Assembly: GCA_964523395.1 (NCBI GenBank)
Contig: CAZFXS010000008.1
Location: 62,001-126,000 of the forward strand
DNA: 64,000 nucleotides
Direction of reading: 5' to 3'
Source of the DNA: JANYJZ01 sp964523395
Lineage (GTDB): Bacteria > Bacteroidota > Ignavibacteria > UBA10030 > SZUA-254
Below, piece by piece: positions 8,749 to 19,361 of this stretch. The notes below the pieces were generated by a model. The model was not told the origin of the DNA. It did no database searches and saw only the letters and a program-made list of their open reading frames with translations. Both the position numbers and the translations under genes were made by a program. The first letter of the stretch is position 1. Every line of letters begins with the position of its first letter.

Positions 8749-11700
8749 GTGAAAGGTTTTCTATATATTTTACTTTTGCCATTGTGGTATTCTACCACAC
8801 TGCATCCACAGAAACGTATAGACACATTTTCACCACACAAAATCATAACACCATTCTCCCGGCCAGAAACAACACTGGTCACCTCCCAAACTCAAGTTCA
8901 GCATTCAGTTCCTGAAGAATCACCAAACGCGGTTATTCCACCTCGTCTGAGGGAATCTAATTATTCCCACAGAATTATAGTTTCTGGACAGGACTGGGAG
9001 CCTGTTCGACATCAGTTAGGTAAACACCGAGAGTTCAATCTTCCAACACAAAATTCTGCGCACACTACATTACCTTATAGTGTATCTCAAGAAGAAATCT
9101 CTGCTTCGTCAAATATTGAATACTTAGATTGGCTGAAGTACTACGAATCTAATTTATTGCTGACATCAGAAGATGTTGCTTTTGATGTAGTCACTGACAG
9201 CAATGGAAATGTCTATGTTGCCGGCCGCACCGATTCCACGTTAGGCTATAAAGATATCATGACTATTAAGTATTCTTCCGGCGGTACAATAAAATGGAAA
9301 ACACGGTACATCAATCAGGAATCGCACGAAGACGTTCCTTACGCAATTGCGGTTGATACCAAGGGTAATGTTTATGTGGCGGGTGTAACATATTCCCGCT
9401 CGACTTTTTATGATTTCGTTACGATCAAGTACGATTCGAACGGTGTGGAACAATGGGCTGTTAAATACAATAGCCCTGATAGTGATTATGACATTCTCAC
9501 ATCAATGGCGGTGGATACATTTGGAAACGTCTATGTTGGTGGTGGAAGCTTTGTCATGAATGGACTCTACGACTTCCTGACTATCAAATACAATACCGAC
9601 GGCATCCTGCAATGGCTTCAACGCTATAACGGCGTTGGTGGAGCAGACGATGGTATCAATGCTTTAGTTCTCGATCATGATAACAATGTTTACGTCACAG
9701 GATTAAGTAATACGGGCTCCAGCGCTGATGCTGTAACAATTAAATATGATTCGGATGGAAATGAACAGTGGATTGCAACCTTCGGTGGTGTGACTAATGA
9801 CAGAGATGAAACGTACGACATCAAAGTCGATGATTCGCACAATGTCTATGTGACCGGCTATAGCTATGCTGGAAATTACCGGGATATACTCACTGTCAAA
9901 TATTACTCGTCTGGAGTGCAACAATGGGCTTCATTGTTTAATGGCTCGTTCAGCTTAGACGGTTATGCTACCGCCCTTGACATTGACAATACCGGGAATG
10001 TTTATGTAGGAGGTCGTTGTGCAGAAACTTCATCAATAAACTATAGTTTTTGTACAATTAAATATGACTCAAATGGCTCGGAGCAATGGGTACAGATAGA
10101 GAGTAGAGGCGGAATTCGAGATCTTAAACTGGATTCAGTTGGTGATATAGTTGTTACAGGAAGCTACTCAAATATTGTGACAATTAAGTACAGGCCGAAT
10201 GGGACGAAAGCATGGGAAGCCCAGTATGATGGGACAAAGCATGGAATTGATATTGCAAGATCACTTACCATTGACCAAATCGGAAACGTGATAGTTGCGG
10301 GTACTAGCGAAGGAGTGAACACTTTTTTTGATTTTGCTATCGTGAAACACAATTCTGCCGGAGTTCAGCAATGGGTAGATCGGTACAACGGCACTGGTCC
10401 CAGTCTCGATGCTGTGCAATCTATGCAGGTTGACCGGAGCGGAAACATTTATCTTGCTATTGATGCTCAATCAATCCCGGATTCCGGGCAACTGCAATAC
10501 ATGGTACTGGTGAAATACTCACCTGATGGCGATACTCTTTGGACTCGCAAAGTAGCAAATGTCCATCTCTGGGTGGCTGGGGGAGAGGTGATGGTTCTTG
10601 ATACCTCGGGGAATATTTATCTTGCGGGCGCTCGCGCTAACCCGCTTCAACCGTCCAACGATGATGTTTTAACGTTTAAATTTAACCCTAATGGTGTGCA
10701 GCTTTGGGAAAAAATCTTTACAACTGTAAATACAAGCTATACAACAAGAGCTGTGGGAATTGATAAGTACGGATATGTTTATGTGGGCGGAGATGTGCAA
10801 CCCTTGGGATTATATAGTGACTTCTTCCTGTTAAAATATGATTCACAGGGAAACCTGATTTGGTCTTCGGGTCTTCATCCTGATCCTGCAAAAGTGGTTT
10901 TTGCCGGTGCGCTCGCCATCACTCCCGATGGCGATGTGGTAATGACAGGATACAGCTCAACCGCGAGGACAGCGAAGTGGGGTACTGACGGAACTAGAAA
11001 ATGGTTAAGTTCAAGTAGTGGCCACCCCGAGGCGATCGCAATCGACAACGCAGGTAATATATTGGTAACTGGTTTCGACGTCACTTCAAAGCTTAATCCT
11101 AATGGGGGTCTTGTTTGGACAAGCATAACTGGTGGAACATCTATTGCCGCGGACGCGCAGGGAAATGTATATGTCGCGGGAGATACATTAATCAAATACT
11201 ACCCTGATGGCTGGTTTGCATGGAGTAGATCGACATTGCCCGGCGATGGTGCCTTCTTCAGGGTGAAAACTGACAATTGTGGATATATCTATGCTGCAGG
11301 AGTGCAGAATAATGGCAGTGACGGTAATGGCATTGACTTGGTGTCAATTTACAAGTTCAATCAAGCAGGTCATAATCTCTCGCAGGTTGCGTTTACACCT
11401 TTTAACACGTTTTCACCGAGACGGCCATTCATTGATTTCGATTATCTTGGGCAATCATACGTTGCAGGAAGTGCACCCCTCGGCATCGGTGGTGTCCTAG
11501 CATCATACGTCGCTAAAATTCATTCCGTGCCTGTTCTGGGGCTGAAAAACGATACCTTATCCTTCAATAATGTAAATATTACATGTTCTGTTGAAGACAC
11601 AATCACACTTGAAAGCTCCATCTGTGCCATGCCTGATGCGTTTTCTGTAACTTCTTCTGACTCGGCATTTTCAGTAACACCAATTGATCTATTCTCACCA

Positions 11701-13260
11701 GCAATGAGTCGTCAATATATCGTTAAATTTAGTCCCATCTCAACGGGACAATTATCGAGCACCATTTCATTTGCTCATACATTATCAGGTTCTTCGGTTA
11801 CTCTCACGATACTGAGTACAGGAACTGCTGGGAATCCGTCATATTCTAATCAGCAATCTCAGTTCGGAAGTGTTACAGTCGGCTGTAATCAATCGCAGTC
11901 TGTCGTACTCAAAAACAATCGTTGCACCCCGCTCCACTTTACATCGGCTATCCCCGGCAATTTTGATTTCACTGTCACCCCTGAAAACGCTGTTGTGGCA
12001 CCTCAGGATAGCATCACTCTGACCATAACCTTCCAGCCGTTAGCTGTAGGCAACCGCTCTGCTCAGCTGTTTATCTTCCATAACCAGGACACAGACCCCG
12101 ACACCATCACGCTCGAAGGTACAGGCACAGGCACTGGCTCCGAGGTTGCTGTTACCGACAGCTTCGGTACCGGCTGGCAGCTTGTTTCACTTCCTGTCGA
12201 TCCAACCTGTCCGCAGATTTCCCCCGGTTCCTACTTGTATACCGGCGGTTATCAGTTGTCTGAAACACTTACGGTAGGGAAGGGGTATTGGACAAAACTC
12301 ACGAAACCCTATTTGTCATTCGCAGGCACACCCGTTACTAAAGCCGATGTCCATGTGCGTAACGGCTGGAATATCGTCGGCTCGATTTCATCGACACTTT
12401 CTGTCGATGCGGTGCAAACCGTACCTGCCGGCATTATCCTCACGCCGTTCTATGGCTTCCATCCTTCCGGAGAATACCGGATGACGGACACACTCATGCC
12501 CGGTCATGCGTATTGGGTGAAAACCGGTCAACCCGGGCAATTACTGCTTAATCAATCCGCCCTGCAGCAAACGCCTGTCAGTGCATTTGCTAGAACTTCA
12601 TCGTACAACGATATGCTTTCAGGCGCGAACTCAATCACATTTGAAGACGCGGCCGGAAACCGCCGCATGCTTTATTTCATGAGCGGGAAGGATGCCGCCT
12701 ATGCGCAGGAACAATTTGAACTTCCGCCGCCACCCCCGGCACAAATATTCGATGTGCGCTTTGGCACCGGCGTGTGGCTTGTATCCGTAAATGCCGGGTA
12801 TAACGATGAACATTCCATCAGCATTTCGGGATCCTTTTTTCCTGTGAATATCAGTGTTCGAATAAAGGAGGCAGATATTAAAGGAGAGATACAGGTAGGA
12901 ACAAACAGCATAACACTTTCTGAATTCACTTCCGCTGAAATTCTGAACCCGGAAGAATATATCGCACTGAGGTTTTCGCCTGCGCAACAGCTTCCTGCTA
13001 ACTATGTATTGCTTCAAAATTACCCGAACCCATTTAATCCTTCGACGCTGATCCGTTATGGGTTGCCGGAGGAAAGCCGCGTTACATTAAAAATCATCAA
13101 CACACTGGGACAGGAAGTTCGTACTCTCGTCGACGAGATCCAAGCTGCCGGTTACAGGTCAGTCAGTGTTGATGCGGATAATTTGCCAAGCGGGGTATAC
13201 TTTTACCGTTTGCAGGCGGGAAGGTTTACCGACACGAAGAAACTTCTGCTCGTAAAATAG
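8749..13260 (+). CDS. T9SS-exported giant SBBP beta-propeller protein
   Basis: A 1503-residue surface or secreted protein. GTG 8749 is chosen because it follows an AGGGGG Shine-Dalgarno and opens a signal peptide (KGFLYILLLPLWYS). From about residue 125 to 920 there are some 16 SBBP-type units of the form D..GNVYV.G, alternating with T.KY.S.G..QW strands. This predicts stacked beta-propellers. Two immunoglobulin-like ASH/choice-of-anchor modules follow (about 920-1120), then a GW..VSLPV module (about 1130-1280). The end has a type A T9SS sorting domain: LLQNYPNPFNPSTLIRYGLP, then LPSGVYFYRLQAG to the final KKLLLVK. Export through the outer membrane and surface attachment are inferred from that domain. 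Ligand or substrate is unknown; no catalytic motif was seen. Confidence 0.88.
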   Translation: MKGFLYILLLPLWYSTTLHPQKRIDTFSPHKIITPFSRPETTLVTSQTQVQHSVPEESPNAVIPPRLRESNYSHRIIVSGQDWEPVRHQLGKHREFNLPTQNSAHTTLPYSVSQEEISASSNIEYLDWLKYYESNLLLTSEDVAFDVVTDSNGNVYVAGRTDSTLGYKDIMTIKYSSGGTIKWKTRYINQESHEDVPYAIAVDTKGNVYVAGVTYSRSTFYDFVTIKYDSNGVEQWAVKYNSPDSDYDILTSMAVDTFGNVYVGGGSFVMNGLYDFLTIKYNTDGILQWLQRYNGVGGADDGINALVLDHDNNVYVTGLSNTGSSADAVTIKYDSDGNEQWIATFGGVTNDRDETYDIKVDDSHNVYVTGYSYAGNYRDILTVKYYSSGVQQWASLFNGSFSLDGYATALDIDNTGNVYVGGRCAETSSINYSFCTIKYDSNGSEQWVQIESRGGIRDLKLDSVGDIVVTGSYSNIVTIKYRPNGTKAWEAQYDGTKHGIDIARSLTIDQIGNVIVAGTSEGVNTFFDFAIVKHNSAGVQQWVDRYNGTGPSLDAVQSMQVDRSGNIYLAIDAQSIPDSGQLQYMVLVKYSPDGDTLWTRKVANVHLWVAGGEVMVLDTSGNIYLAGARANPLQPSNDDVLTFKFNPNGVQLWEKIFTTVNTSYTTRAVGIDKYGYVYVGGDVQPLGLYSDFFLLKYDSQGNLIWSSGLHPDPAKVVFAGALAITPDGDVVMTGYSSTARTAKWGTDGTRKWLSSSSGHPEAIAIDNAGNILVTGFDVTSKLNPNGGLVWTSITGGTSIAADAQGNVYVAGDTLIKYYPDGWFAWSRSTLPGDGAFFRVKTDNCGYIYAAGVQNNGSDGNGIDLVSIYKFNQAGHNLSQVAFTPFNTFSPRRPFIDFDYLGQSYVAGSAPLGIGGVLASYVAKIHSVPVLGLKNDTLSFNNVNITCSVEDTITLESSICAMPDAFSVTSSDSAFSVTPIDLFSPAMSRQYIVKFSPISTGQLSSTISFAHTLSGSSVTLTILSTGTAGNPSYSNQQSQFGSVTVGCNQSQSVVLKNNRCTPLHFTSAIPGNFDFTVTPENAVVAPQDSITLTITFQPLAVGNRSAQLFIFHNQDTDPDTITLEGTGTGTGSEVAVTDSFGTGWQLVSLPVDPTCPQISPGSYLYTGGYQLSETLTVGKGYWTKLTKPYLSFAGTPVTKADVHVRNGWNIVGSISSTLSVDAVQTVPAGIILTPFYGFHPSGEYRMTDTLMPGHAYWVKTGQPGQLLLNQSALQQTPVSAFARTSSYNDMLSGANSITFEDAAGNRRMLYFMSGKDAAYAQEQFELPPPPPAQIFDVRFGTGVWLVSVNAGYNDEHSISISGSFFPVNISVRIKEADIKGEIQVGTNSITLSEFTSAEILNPEEYIALRFSPAQQLPANYVLLQNYPNPFNPSTLIRYGLPEESRVTLKIINTLGQEVRTLVDEIQAAGYRSVSVDADNLPSGVYFYRLQAGRFTDTKKLLLVK

Positions 13261-13263
13261 GCC

Positions 13264-13443
13264 GCCCCTACGGGGCTAACCTGAATTTTGTATCCATCAT
13301 TACAAACAGATCGTCCCTAACGGGACTCGAAATCAGCGATTTGTTCTAAGCTCTGCTAACAGATCACTTCTGATGTTATTCCATCCTCATTTCAAACCAA
13401 GGGTTGCCGACCAAACCCAAATTTTACCGTATCCCTTACGGGA
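13264..13443. repeat. Short CCC-TAAC-GGG palindromes downstream of the T9SS gene
   Basis: Three short palindromes in the 225-nt gap: GCCCC-TAC-GGGGC (13264-13276), GTCCC-TAAC-GGGAC (13313-13326) and TCCC-TTAC-GGGA (13432-13443). The latter two share context (CCCTWACGGGACT) about 118 nt apart. None is followed by a T-run, so they look like dispersed REP-like units rather than terminators. Confidence 0.5.
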
Positions 13444-13485
13444 CTCTTATCGCGGAACTTCGATAGGAGCGAACTGTTTCTTTCG

Positions 13486-16400
13486 TTAATTCCCCGTCCC
13501 GGCAATTAGCGCTTCAGCAGGTTGAACCGGCGCGGGCGAATGCATTTCTTCCTGTTGCTCTTCCGATTCATGTTTCTCTTTTATGAAACGTGACAGAAGC
13601 GTGTACAACACCGGCACAAGCACAAGCGTCAGGAACGTGGAGAAAAACATTCCACCGACAACCGCAAGACCCAGCGGACGGCGCGATTCGGCACCGGCGC
13701 CAAGCCCCAGTGCGATGGGAAGCACGCCGAAGATCGTGGAGAACGATGTCATCAGAATTGGGCGCAACCTGATCGTTGCCGCCTCGATAACGGCATCAGT
13801 CAGCGATTTCCCCTGTTCACGCAACTGGTTCGAGAACTCCACAATCAGAATGGAATTCTTCGTCACCAATCCCACAAGCATGATCAATCCGATTTGAGAA
13901 TAGATGTTCAGGCTTTCCCTGAAAATGAAGAGCGTCAGCAGGGCGCCGAACACCGCCAGCGGCACCGCGAGCAGAATGGTGAACGGATGGACAAAACTTT
14001 CGAACTGCGCCGCAAGGACCAGGTAAATAAACACAACGGCAAGAAGAAACATAATATAGAGGCTCGAGCTGGAGGATTTAAATTCCAGCGACTGCCCGGC
14101 GTACTCCCGTTTCATTCCCGCGGGAAGTTTTTCCGCGGCTATCCTGTCGAGATCATCCAGCGCCTGGCCGAGCGTGACACCCGGAACAATATTCGCCGTA
14201 ATCGTCGCCGAGCGGACTCTGTTATGGTGATTGAGTTCCTTCGGTGCAAGCGTTTCGTCAACGCGGACAACATTGGCAAGCTGTACCAGTCCGCTTTTAC
14301 TGCGGATATAAATTTCCCTGATGGCGTCCGGCGTCGCCCGCGCGGCGGGTTTCATCTGCAGGATGACATCATACTGCTTTGTGCCGCGCTTGAAATTCGT
14401 CACTGCTCTTCCGCCAAGCAATGTCTCAAGCGTCGTACCGATATCGGAAACCGAAGCGCCGAGACCTGCCGCCCGTTCACGGTCGATAGTGAGATCAAGC
14501 TGCGGCTTATTAAGACGCAGATCAGTATCAAGATTAATAAGATATCCGAGCTTCGATGCTTCGGCAACCATTGTGCCGACAGCCTGATTCAGTTCTTCAT
14601 AGCTGTCACCCTGCACAACATATTGCACAGGACTCGAGCTGAAATTTCCACCCAGACTGGGAGGATTGATGACAAACGCCAGAACGCCCGGAATCGAAAT
14701 CAACTGCGGAAAAAGCTCCTGCACAATTTGCTGTTGCGATTTATCCCGCTCGCTTTGTGGCTTTAAATTCAAAAAAATAAATCCGTTGGTCACGCGGCCC
14801 GGGCCGCCGAAACCAAGTCCGATTGCGGTAAAGAGGGCACGACGCTCCGGAAGAGCGAGCAATCTGCGTTCAACTTCACGCATATATTTATCAGTGTAAT
14901 CGAGCGTAGCGCCTTCAGGTGCAATCACAATCCCAAACCCGATGCCCCTGTCCTCCGTTGGCACAAGCTCACTTGGTAAAAATTTAAACAGGACAAGACT
15001 GAGAACAACGGTAAGCACTGAAGCGACAATCATTAACGCGCGATGGCGCATTGCAAATCTGAGAGTTTTATCGTACACCCTGTTGAGTGATTCAAAAAAC
15101 GCGTCGAATGAACGTGAAGCCCAGTTGTTTCCCGTATGATGCAATGGTTTCAGAATCTTTGAACAGAGCATCGGCGTCAGCGTCAACGCAACAAATCCTG
15201 AAATGAGCACGGATACCGCAAGTGTTACACCAAATTCGTTAAACAATCTTCCAACGGATCCCGTGAGAAACGCGAGCGGAACAAATACCGCAACAAGTGT
15301 GATCGTCGTTGCTACAACTGCAAAACCGATTTCACTGCTGCCATCGAACGCCGCGCGACGGCGATTCTTTCCCATTTCCATGTGACGGTAAACGTTTTCC
15401 AGCACGACAATGGCATCGTCAACGACAAGCCCGATAGCAAGCACGAATGCAAGCAATGTGAGGATATTGATGGTGAATCCGGCAAAGTACGCCACCGCGA
15501 GAGCGCCAATAATAGAAATCGGGATTGCAACAGTGGGGATTGTCGTTGCGCGCATGCTTTTCAGGAACGCGAAAACAACCAGAATAACCAGGCAGAGCGC
15601 GATGAGCAGTGATTCTATAACTTCATCGATTGAATCGTTAATGAAATTGGATGAGTCGTACGCGACATCCAGTTTCATTCCTGCCGGCAATAATGTTTTC
15701 AGATCATCAAGAGCGTTACGCACTTCTTCTGCGACGTCAACTGTACTCGCTTTGGATTGCTTGACGATACCGAGCCCCACCGCCGACTCGCCGTTATACC
15801 GCGCGACGGTCCGCTCATCTTCGGCACCGACACCCACTTCAGCGACATCGCGCAAACGGACGAGATCATCTTTGCTCTGGGAAACGATAATCGCACCGAA
15901 TTCTTCCGGTTTGGAAAGCTCACCGCGGGTTTGCACGGAGAATTCACGCTCCGCGCCTTCAATTCTGCCGGCAGGTATTTCCGCGTTTTCCCTTCTGATC
16001 GCGGATTCGACATCCTGTACCGTTAACCCGTGCGCTGCCATACGCAGAGGATCGAGCCAGACTCTCATTGCATAGCGCCGTTCACCGCCGATAATCACCG
16101 AGCCGACACCCGGCAGGCGTTGTATACGTTCCTTTAAAATACGGTCGGCAACATCGGTTAATTCCAGTCCGTTGTGACGCTCGCTAAACAGCGCGAGCCA
16201 GACAACCGCCTGCGCGTTCGCGTCAACTTTGGAAATAATCGGGTCATCGATTTCGCGGGGAAGGCTTCCGCGTACACGCGACGTTCTGTCACGGACATCA
16301 TTTGCCGCTTCGTCCACATTACGGCCGAGCTCGAACTCAATAGTAATAACAGAACCCTGTTCGCGGCTCGATGAAGTCAGCGTCTTTACCCCTTCGAGTG

Positions 16401-16617
16401 TTGCGTATTGTTCTTCAAGCACATTTGTAATTTCCGTTTCAACAACGCTCGGGCTGGCGCCGCGATAGAATGTTACGACGGAAATAATCGGCGGATCGAT
16501 ATCCGGATATTCGCGTACGGGTAATCGCGTGAACGCGATGATCCCGAACAGCAGGATGGTAAAGCTCATCACACTGGCAAAGACCGGACGTTTGATGGAT
16601 GTGGTACTGATCTTCAT
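13486..16617 (-). CDS. RND efflux permease (HAE1/AcrB type)
   Basis: Inner-membrane proton-driven pump of 1043 residues, the normal length for AcrB/MexB. It starts ISTTSIKRPVFASVMSFTI and has the two large periplasmic loops and 12 membrane segments of the family. Proton-relay residues are intact: the Asp pair in GLVVDDAIVVLENVYRH (TM4) and the Lys in LVTKNSILIVEF (TM10). It therefore belongs to the hydrophobic/amphiphilic exporter class, not the heavy-metal class. The adaptor gene ends 5 nt upstream, and with the outer-membrane factor it forms an operon transcribed leftwards. Substrates cannot be predicted. No regulator is adjacent. Confidence 0.95.
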   Translation of the reverse strand: MKISTTSIKRPVFASVMSFTILLFGIIAFTRLPVREYPDIDPPIISVVTFYRGASPSVVETEITNVLEEQYATLEGVKTLTSSSREQGSVITIEFELGRNVDEAANDVRDRTSRVRGSLPREIDDPIISKVDANAQAVVWLALFSERHNGLELTDVADRILKERIQRLPGVGSVIIGGERRYAMRVWLDPLRMAAHGLTVQDVESAIRRENAEIPAGRIEGAEREFSVQTRGELSKPEEFGAIIVSQSKDDLVRLRDVAEVGVGAEDERTVARYNGESAVGLGIVKQSKASTVDVAEEVRNALDDLKTLLPAGMKLDVAYDSSNFINDSIDEVIESLLIALCLVILVVFAFLKSMRATTIPTVAIPISIIGALAVAYFAGFTINILTLLAFVLAIGLVVDDAIVVLENVYRHMEMGKNRRRAAFDGSSEIGFAVVATTITLVAVFVPLAFLTGSVGRLFNEFGVTLAVSVLISGFVALTLTPMLCSKILKPLHHTGNNWASRSFDAFFESLNRVYDKTLRFAMRHRALMIVASVLTVVLSLVLFKFLPSELVPTEDRGIGFGIVIAPEGATLDYTDKYMREVERRLLALPERRALFTAIGLGFGGPGRVTNGFIFLNLKPQSERDKSQQQIVQELFPQLISIPGVLAFVINPPSLGGNFSSSPVQYVVQGDSYEELNQAVGTMVAEASKLGYLINLDTDLRLNKPQLDLTIDRERAAGLGASVSDIGTTLETLLGGRAVTNFKRGTKQYDVILQMKPAARATPDAIREIYIRSKSGLVQLANVVRVDETLAPKELNHHNRVRSATITANIVPGVTLGQALDDLDRIAAEKLPAGMKREYAGQSLEFKSSSSSLYIMFLLAVVFIYLVLAAQFESFVHPFTILLAVPLAVFGALLTLFIFRESLNIYSQIGLIMLVGLVTKNSILIVEFSNQLREQGKSLTDAVIEAATIRLRPILMTSFSTIFGVLPIALGLGAGAESRRPLGLAVVGGMFFSTFLTLVLVPVLYTLLSRFIKEKHESEEQQEEMHSPAPVQPAEALIAGTGN

Positions 16618-16622
16618 AATAG

Positions 16623-17702
16623 TTACCCTCCGGCTTTCGTTGTATCTTTCTGGCTCATCATCGGCATCACTTTTCCGCCGTCAAACAATTTCTGATGCCC
16701 CGCGCGGACTACGGTCATACCCGGTTCAAGTCCGTTAAGGACTTCCACGACATCGGGGTATCTTGTTCCCAATGTCAGCGGCGCGCGCGCCACTGTACTG
16801 TCAGCTTTTACAATAAATACAAAGGATTGATTCCCACTGCCGAATACCGCTTCGCTGGGAATCGTTAATGCGTTGGGGCGTTCGCTTAACACGGCAGAAA
16901 TATTGGCGGACATACCTGGGCGGAATTTCCTGCCGGCATTCTGCACACGCGCCACAACGCGCGCACTTCGTGTTGTCGGATCTATAACTGGTTCCACGAC
17001 AACTATTTTCCCAGATAACTCAACATCCGAGAACGCGGTTGTGGAAACGGTTACCGTCGCGCCCTGATTTAAACGCGAAAGAAAACGCTCCGGCGCCGAA
17101 AATGTCACCCTGATTTCATCGATGTTCGCAAGTTCTGTGACAGCCTGTCCGCCTCGGAGAAATGTTCCGACGCTTATTTTCCTTGCGCCAATAATTCCAT
17201 CGAACGGCGCGACAATTTTGGTTTTATCAAAGCGGGCTTTTGCAAGGGCAAGGTTTGCCTCCGCTACTTTTAGCGCAGCAGCCGCATCATCTAAATCCTG
17301 CGGTGCACCGGCTTTTTGATCGACGACTGATTTTACGCGGTCATACGTTGACTGGCTTTGCGCGCGTAACGCCTCGGCGCGGGAAAGCTCCGCGGCAAGT
17401 TGAGCATCATCAAGCTGTGCGATGATGCCTCCTTTTTCAATAAATCCACCTTCTCTGAATGGCAACGCTTTCACCGCCGCGTCAATTTCAGAGACAACAG
17501 TAATTGCTTCAATCGCCTCAATTGTGCCGACCGCTTCAAATTTATCATACACTTTTTGTACGGTCACCGGGCTAACCTCCACCGGCATCGGCGGCATGGA
17601 AAATCCGCCACCGGCTTTGTTCCCTCCGCAACCGGCAACAACAGATATCACAAGAACCGCAGAGATAATGAAAATATTTTTTTTCGACAGAGGATATATC
17701 AT
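16623..17702 (-). CDS. RND efflux periplasmic adaptor (membrane fusion protein), lipoprotein
   Basis: A 359-residue HlyD/AcrA-type adaptor linking the RND pump to the outer-membrane channel. The N-terminal export signal ends in lipobox VAGC (Cys about 25), so it is lipid-anchored in the inner membrane. Next come the two lipoyl halves (ITVVSEIDAAVKALPFREG and KTKIVAPFDGIIGARKIS) around a short helical hairpin (about 105-165). The beta-barrel and membrane-proximal domains end near GLEPGMTVVRAG. It lies 36 nt downstream of the outer-membrane factor and 5 nt before the pump gene. Confidence 0.93.
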   Translation of the reverse strand: MIYPLSKKNIFIISAVLVISVVAGCGGNKAGGGFSMPPMPVEVSPVTVQKVYDKFEAVGTIEAIEAITVVSEIDAAVKALPFREGGFIEKGGIIAQLDDAQLAAELSRAEALRAQSQSTYDRVKSVVDQKAGAPQDLDDAAAALKVAEANLALAKARFDKTKIVAPFDGIIGARKISVGTFLRGGQAVTELANIDEIRVTFSAPERFLSRLNQGATVTVSTTAFSDVELSGKIVVVEPVIDPTTRSARVVARVQNAGRKFRPGMSANISAVLSERPNALTIPSEAVFGSGNQSFVFIVKADSTVARAPLTLGTRYPDVVEVLNGLEPGMTVVRAGHQKLFDGGKVMPMMSQKDTTKAGG

Positions 17703-17738
17703 GAGAGTACCTTTATACCTTTCTCTTAAAGATCAAAC

Positions 17739-19292
17739 TTATTTTGCGGAAGAATACGACCCGGACGTCAGTAACTGTAAATCAACGGCGGCATTCGCGC
17801 TGCGGATCAACGCCTGAGTGTATCGCTGTTGCGCCACCGCGAAATCTGCACCCAGCCTGACGAGTTCAAAGGCAGTGGTACGGCCGTTTTGAAATTCGAT
17901 AATACCTATGCGCACCTGTTCCTGCGCCGCTTCTACGCCGGCACGCGCCGCGCTCAAGCGCGCCCTGCCGTGAGCCAATTCATTGTATGTCGACCTCACC
18001 TGATCTTCCAGCATTCGTTTCTGCTGAATGTACCGCTGTTCCGCTATGACAACCTCCGCATTCAGCCTGTCTTTTTCCCCGAAACCACTGCGGAATCCCA
18101 ATGGAATGCTTACTTCAACTCCAACACTCCACGACGGAAACTTTCTTTCAACCGCCTGGCTCACTGCATCGCTGAAATCTCCGTTCACTGTTGTCCGCAA
18201 CGTATCACTTCCGAAAATAACATCCTGCGGTGTTCCGGAAAGTCCGTTCCCCCCCAAGGATCCGACAAGATTTACACTCGGTAATGCTTCCCACCATGCG
18301 GCACTTGCCAGCGCGCGCTTTGCTTCAACATCAGATTCAGCCGCTTTAATCCCAAGATTATTCTGGATTGCCTGATTGATAAGAACATTTATATCCTGCA
18401 AAGGGAAATCTTCCCGGGGATTATCAACAGTAATAAACCGGTGCTGATTTCCTTCAGGGCGCACACCGATGAAGGTCGCAAGCTGATCGGAAAATCTGTC
18501 TAATTGTTCTTCACGTTCTAGGAGAAAAATTTCCTGTTCCGCCAGAAATGTTCTCGCGTTAGCGACCTGGTTCGGTCCCACGAGTCCTGCTTTCGCGCGC
18601 AATTCTGTTTCGCGCAAAAATGCTTCGCCGCGGTCACGGGTAAGTTTCTGCACGGCATAATCACGCTCGGCCGCGTAGAGCGCCCAGTAACTTTTCTCGG
18701 CCTGTGTTGAAGTCGCCAGAACTTCCTGATCGTAACGGGCCTTCGCAGCGTTTAATTCTTCCTCTGATTTTACAACCATTTTCCGCGCGGAAACATGGAA
18801 TCCGCCCAGCAGCGGCTGACGCAACGAGAGCGTCCCGACTGTAGTATATTGAGGATTCAGAAACGCAAACGATGAGTTTGAGTTCAACCTGACGGAACTG
18901 AGCGATGCTTCAAGCCTTGTTCCGAGCGGAGATTTCCACCGCAGACCGGCACTGCTGTTTGTTTGTACCGTCGCAAGCACCTGCGCGCCGGCAAAGAACG
19001 AAGCCGACGGCTGTTTCTGATCAAAATAATTCAGCGAGAAAAAGAGCTCGGGATCAAATGCGCCTGACTCCCTGCGGTCCGCTCCCTGCGCGGCAAGAAA
19101 CGATGCTTCTGCGGTTTTCACCGACGTCGCATTCTCCAGCGCGTATTGTAGCGCGGTTTGCAGCGGCAACGAGGTACCCTCTAATTTGTCGAGAATATTT
19201 TGCAGCGCGCTGTCCGGATTAAAGGCTGACTGACCAAAGCCGGCGTTTATTCCGATGAAGAATACAAGAAAAAATACTACAGAGTATTTCAT
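17739..19292 (-). CDS. TolC-family outer-membrane efflux protein
   Basis: Outer-membrane factor of the RND system. The reading frame is open to a GTG at 19325, but ATG 19292 is preferred because it starts directly at the signal peptide (KYSVVFFLVFFIGINAGFGQ). The product is about 517 residues. Two related halves of alternating helix and strand are visible, as in TolC: ALQYALENATSVKTAEASF and LREFLGGQ-like coiled segments early, then INQAIQNNLGIKAAESDVEA and ERKFPSWSVGVEVSIPLG in the second half. It completes the three-gene exporter with the downstream adaptor and permease. lon ends 70 nt upstream on the same strand, so read-through from lon is possible. Confidence 0.93.
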   Translation of the reverse strand: MKYSVVFFLVFFIGINAGFGQSAFNPDSALQNILDKLEGTSLPLQTALQYALENATSVKTAEASFLAAQGADRRESGAFDPELFFSLNYFDQKQPSASFFAGAQVLATVQTNSSAGLRWKSPLGTRLEASLSSVRLNSNSSFAFLNPQYTTVGTLSLRQPLLGGFHVSARKMVVKSEEELNAAKARYDQEVLATSTQAEKSYWALYAAERDYAVQKLTRDRGEAFLRETELRAKAGLVGPNQVANARTFLAEQEIFLLEREEQLDRFSDQLATFIGVRPEGNQHRFITVDNPREDFPLQDINVLINQAIQNNLGIKAAESDVEAKRALASAAWWEALPSVNLVGSLGGNGLSGTPQDVIFGSDTLRTTVNGDFSDAVSQAVERKFPSWSVGVEVSIPLGFRSGFGEKDRLNAEVVIAEQRYIQQKRMLEDQVRSTYNELAHGRARLSAARAGVEAAQEQVRIGIIEFQNGRTTAFELVRLGADFAVAQQRYTQALIRSANAAVDLQLLTSGSYSSAK

Positions 19293-19361
19293 TGCTATGT
19301 TTGAGTTAATAGGAAAAATTATCACTTGCTTATGGTAAGCAGTAAATGGAAAAGATTGTTG

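Noticed and set aside
13894..14766. 290-codon open frame on the plus strand inside the RND permease gene
   Set aside because: It is antisense to a fully conserved permease and its translation is Arg/Asn-rich without domain signs; a codon-bias shadow.
15410..16075. 221-codon open frame on the plus strand
   Set aside because: Antisense shadow of the same permease; Ser/Thr-rich and without homology signs.
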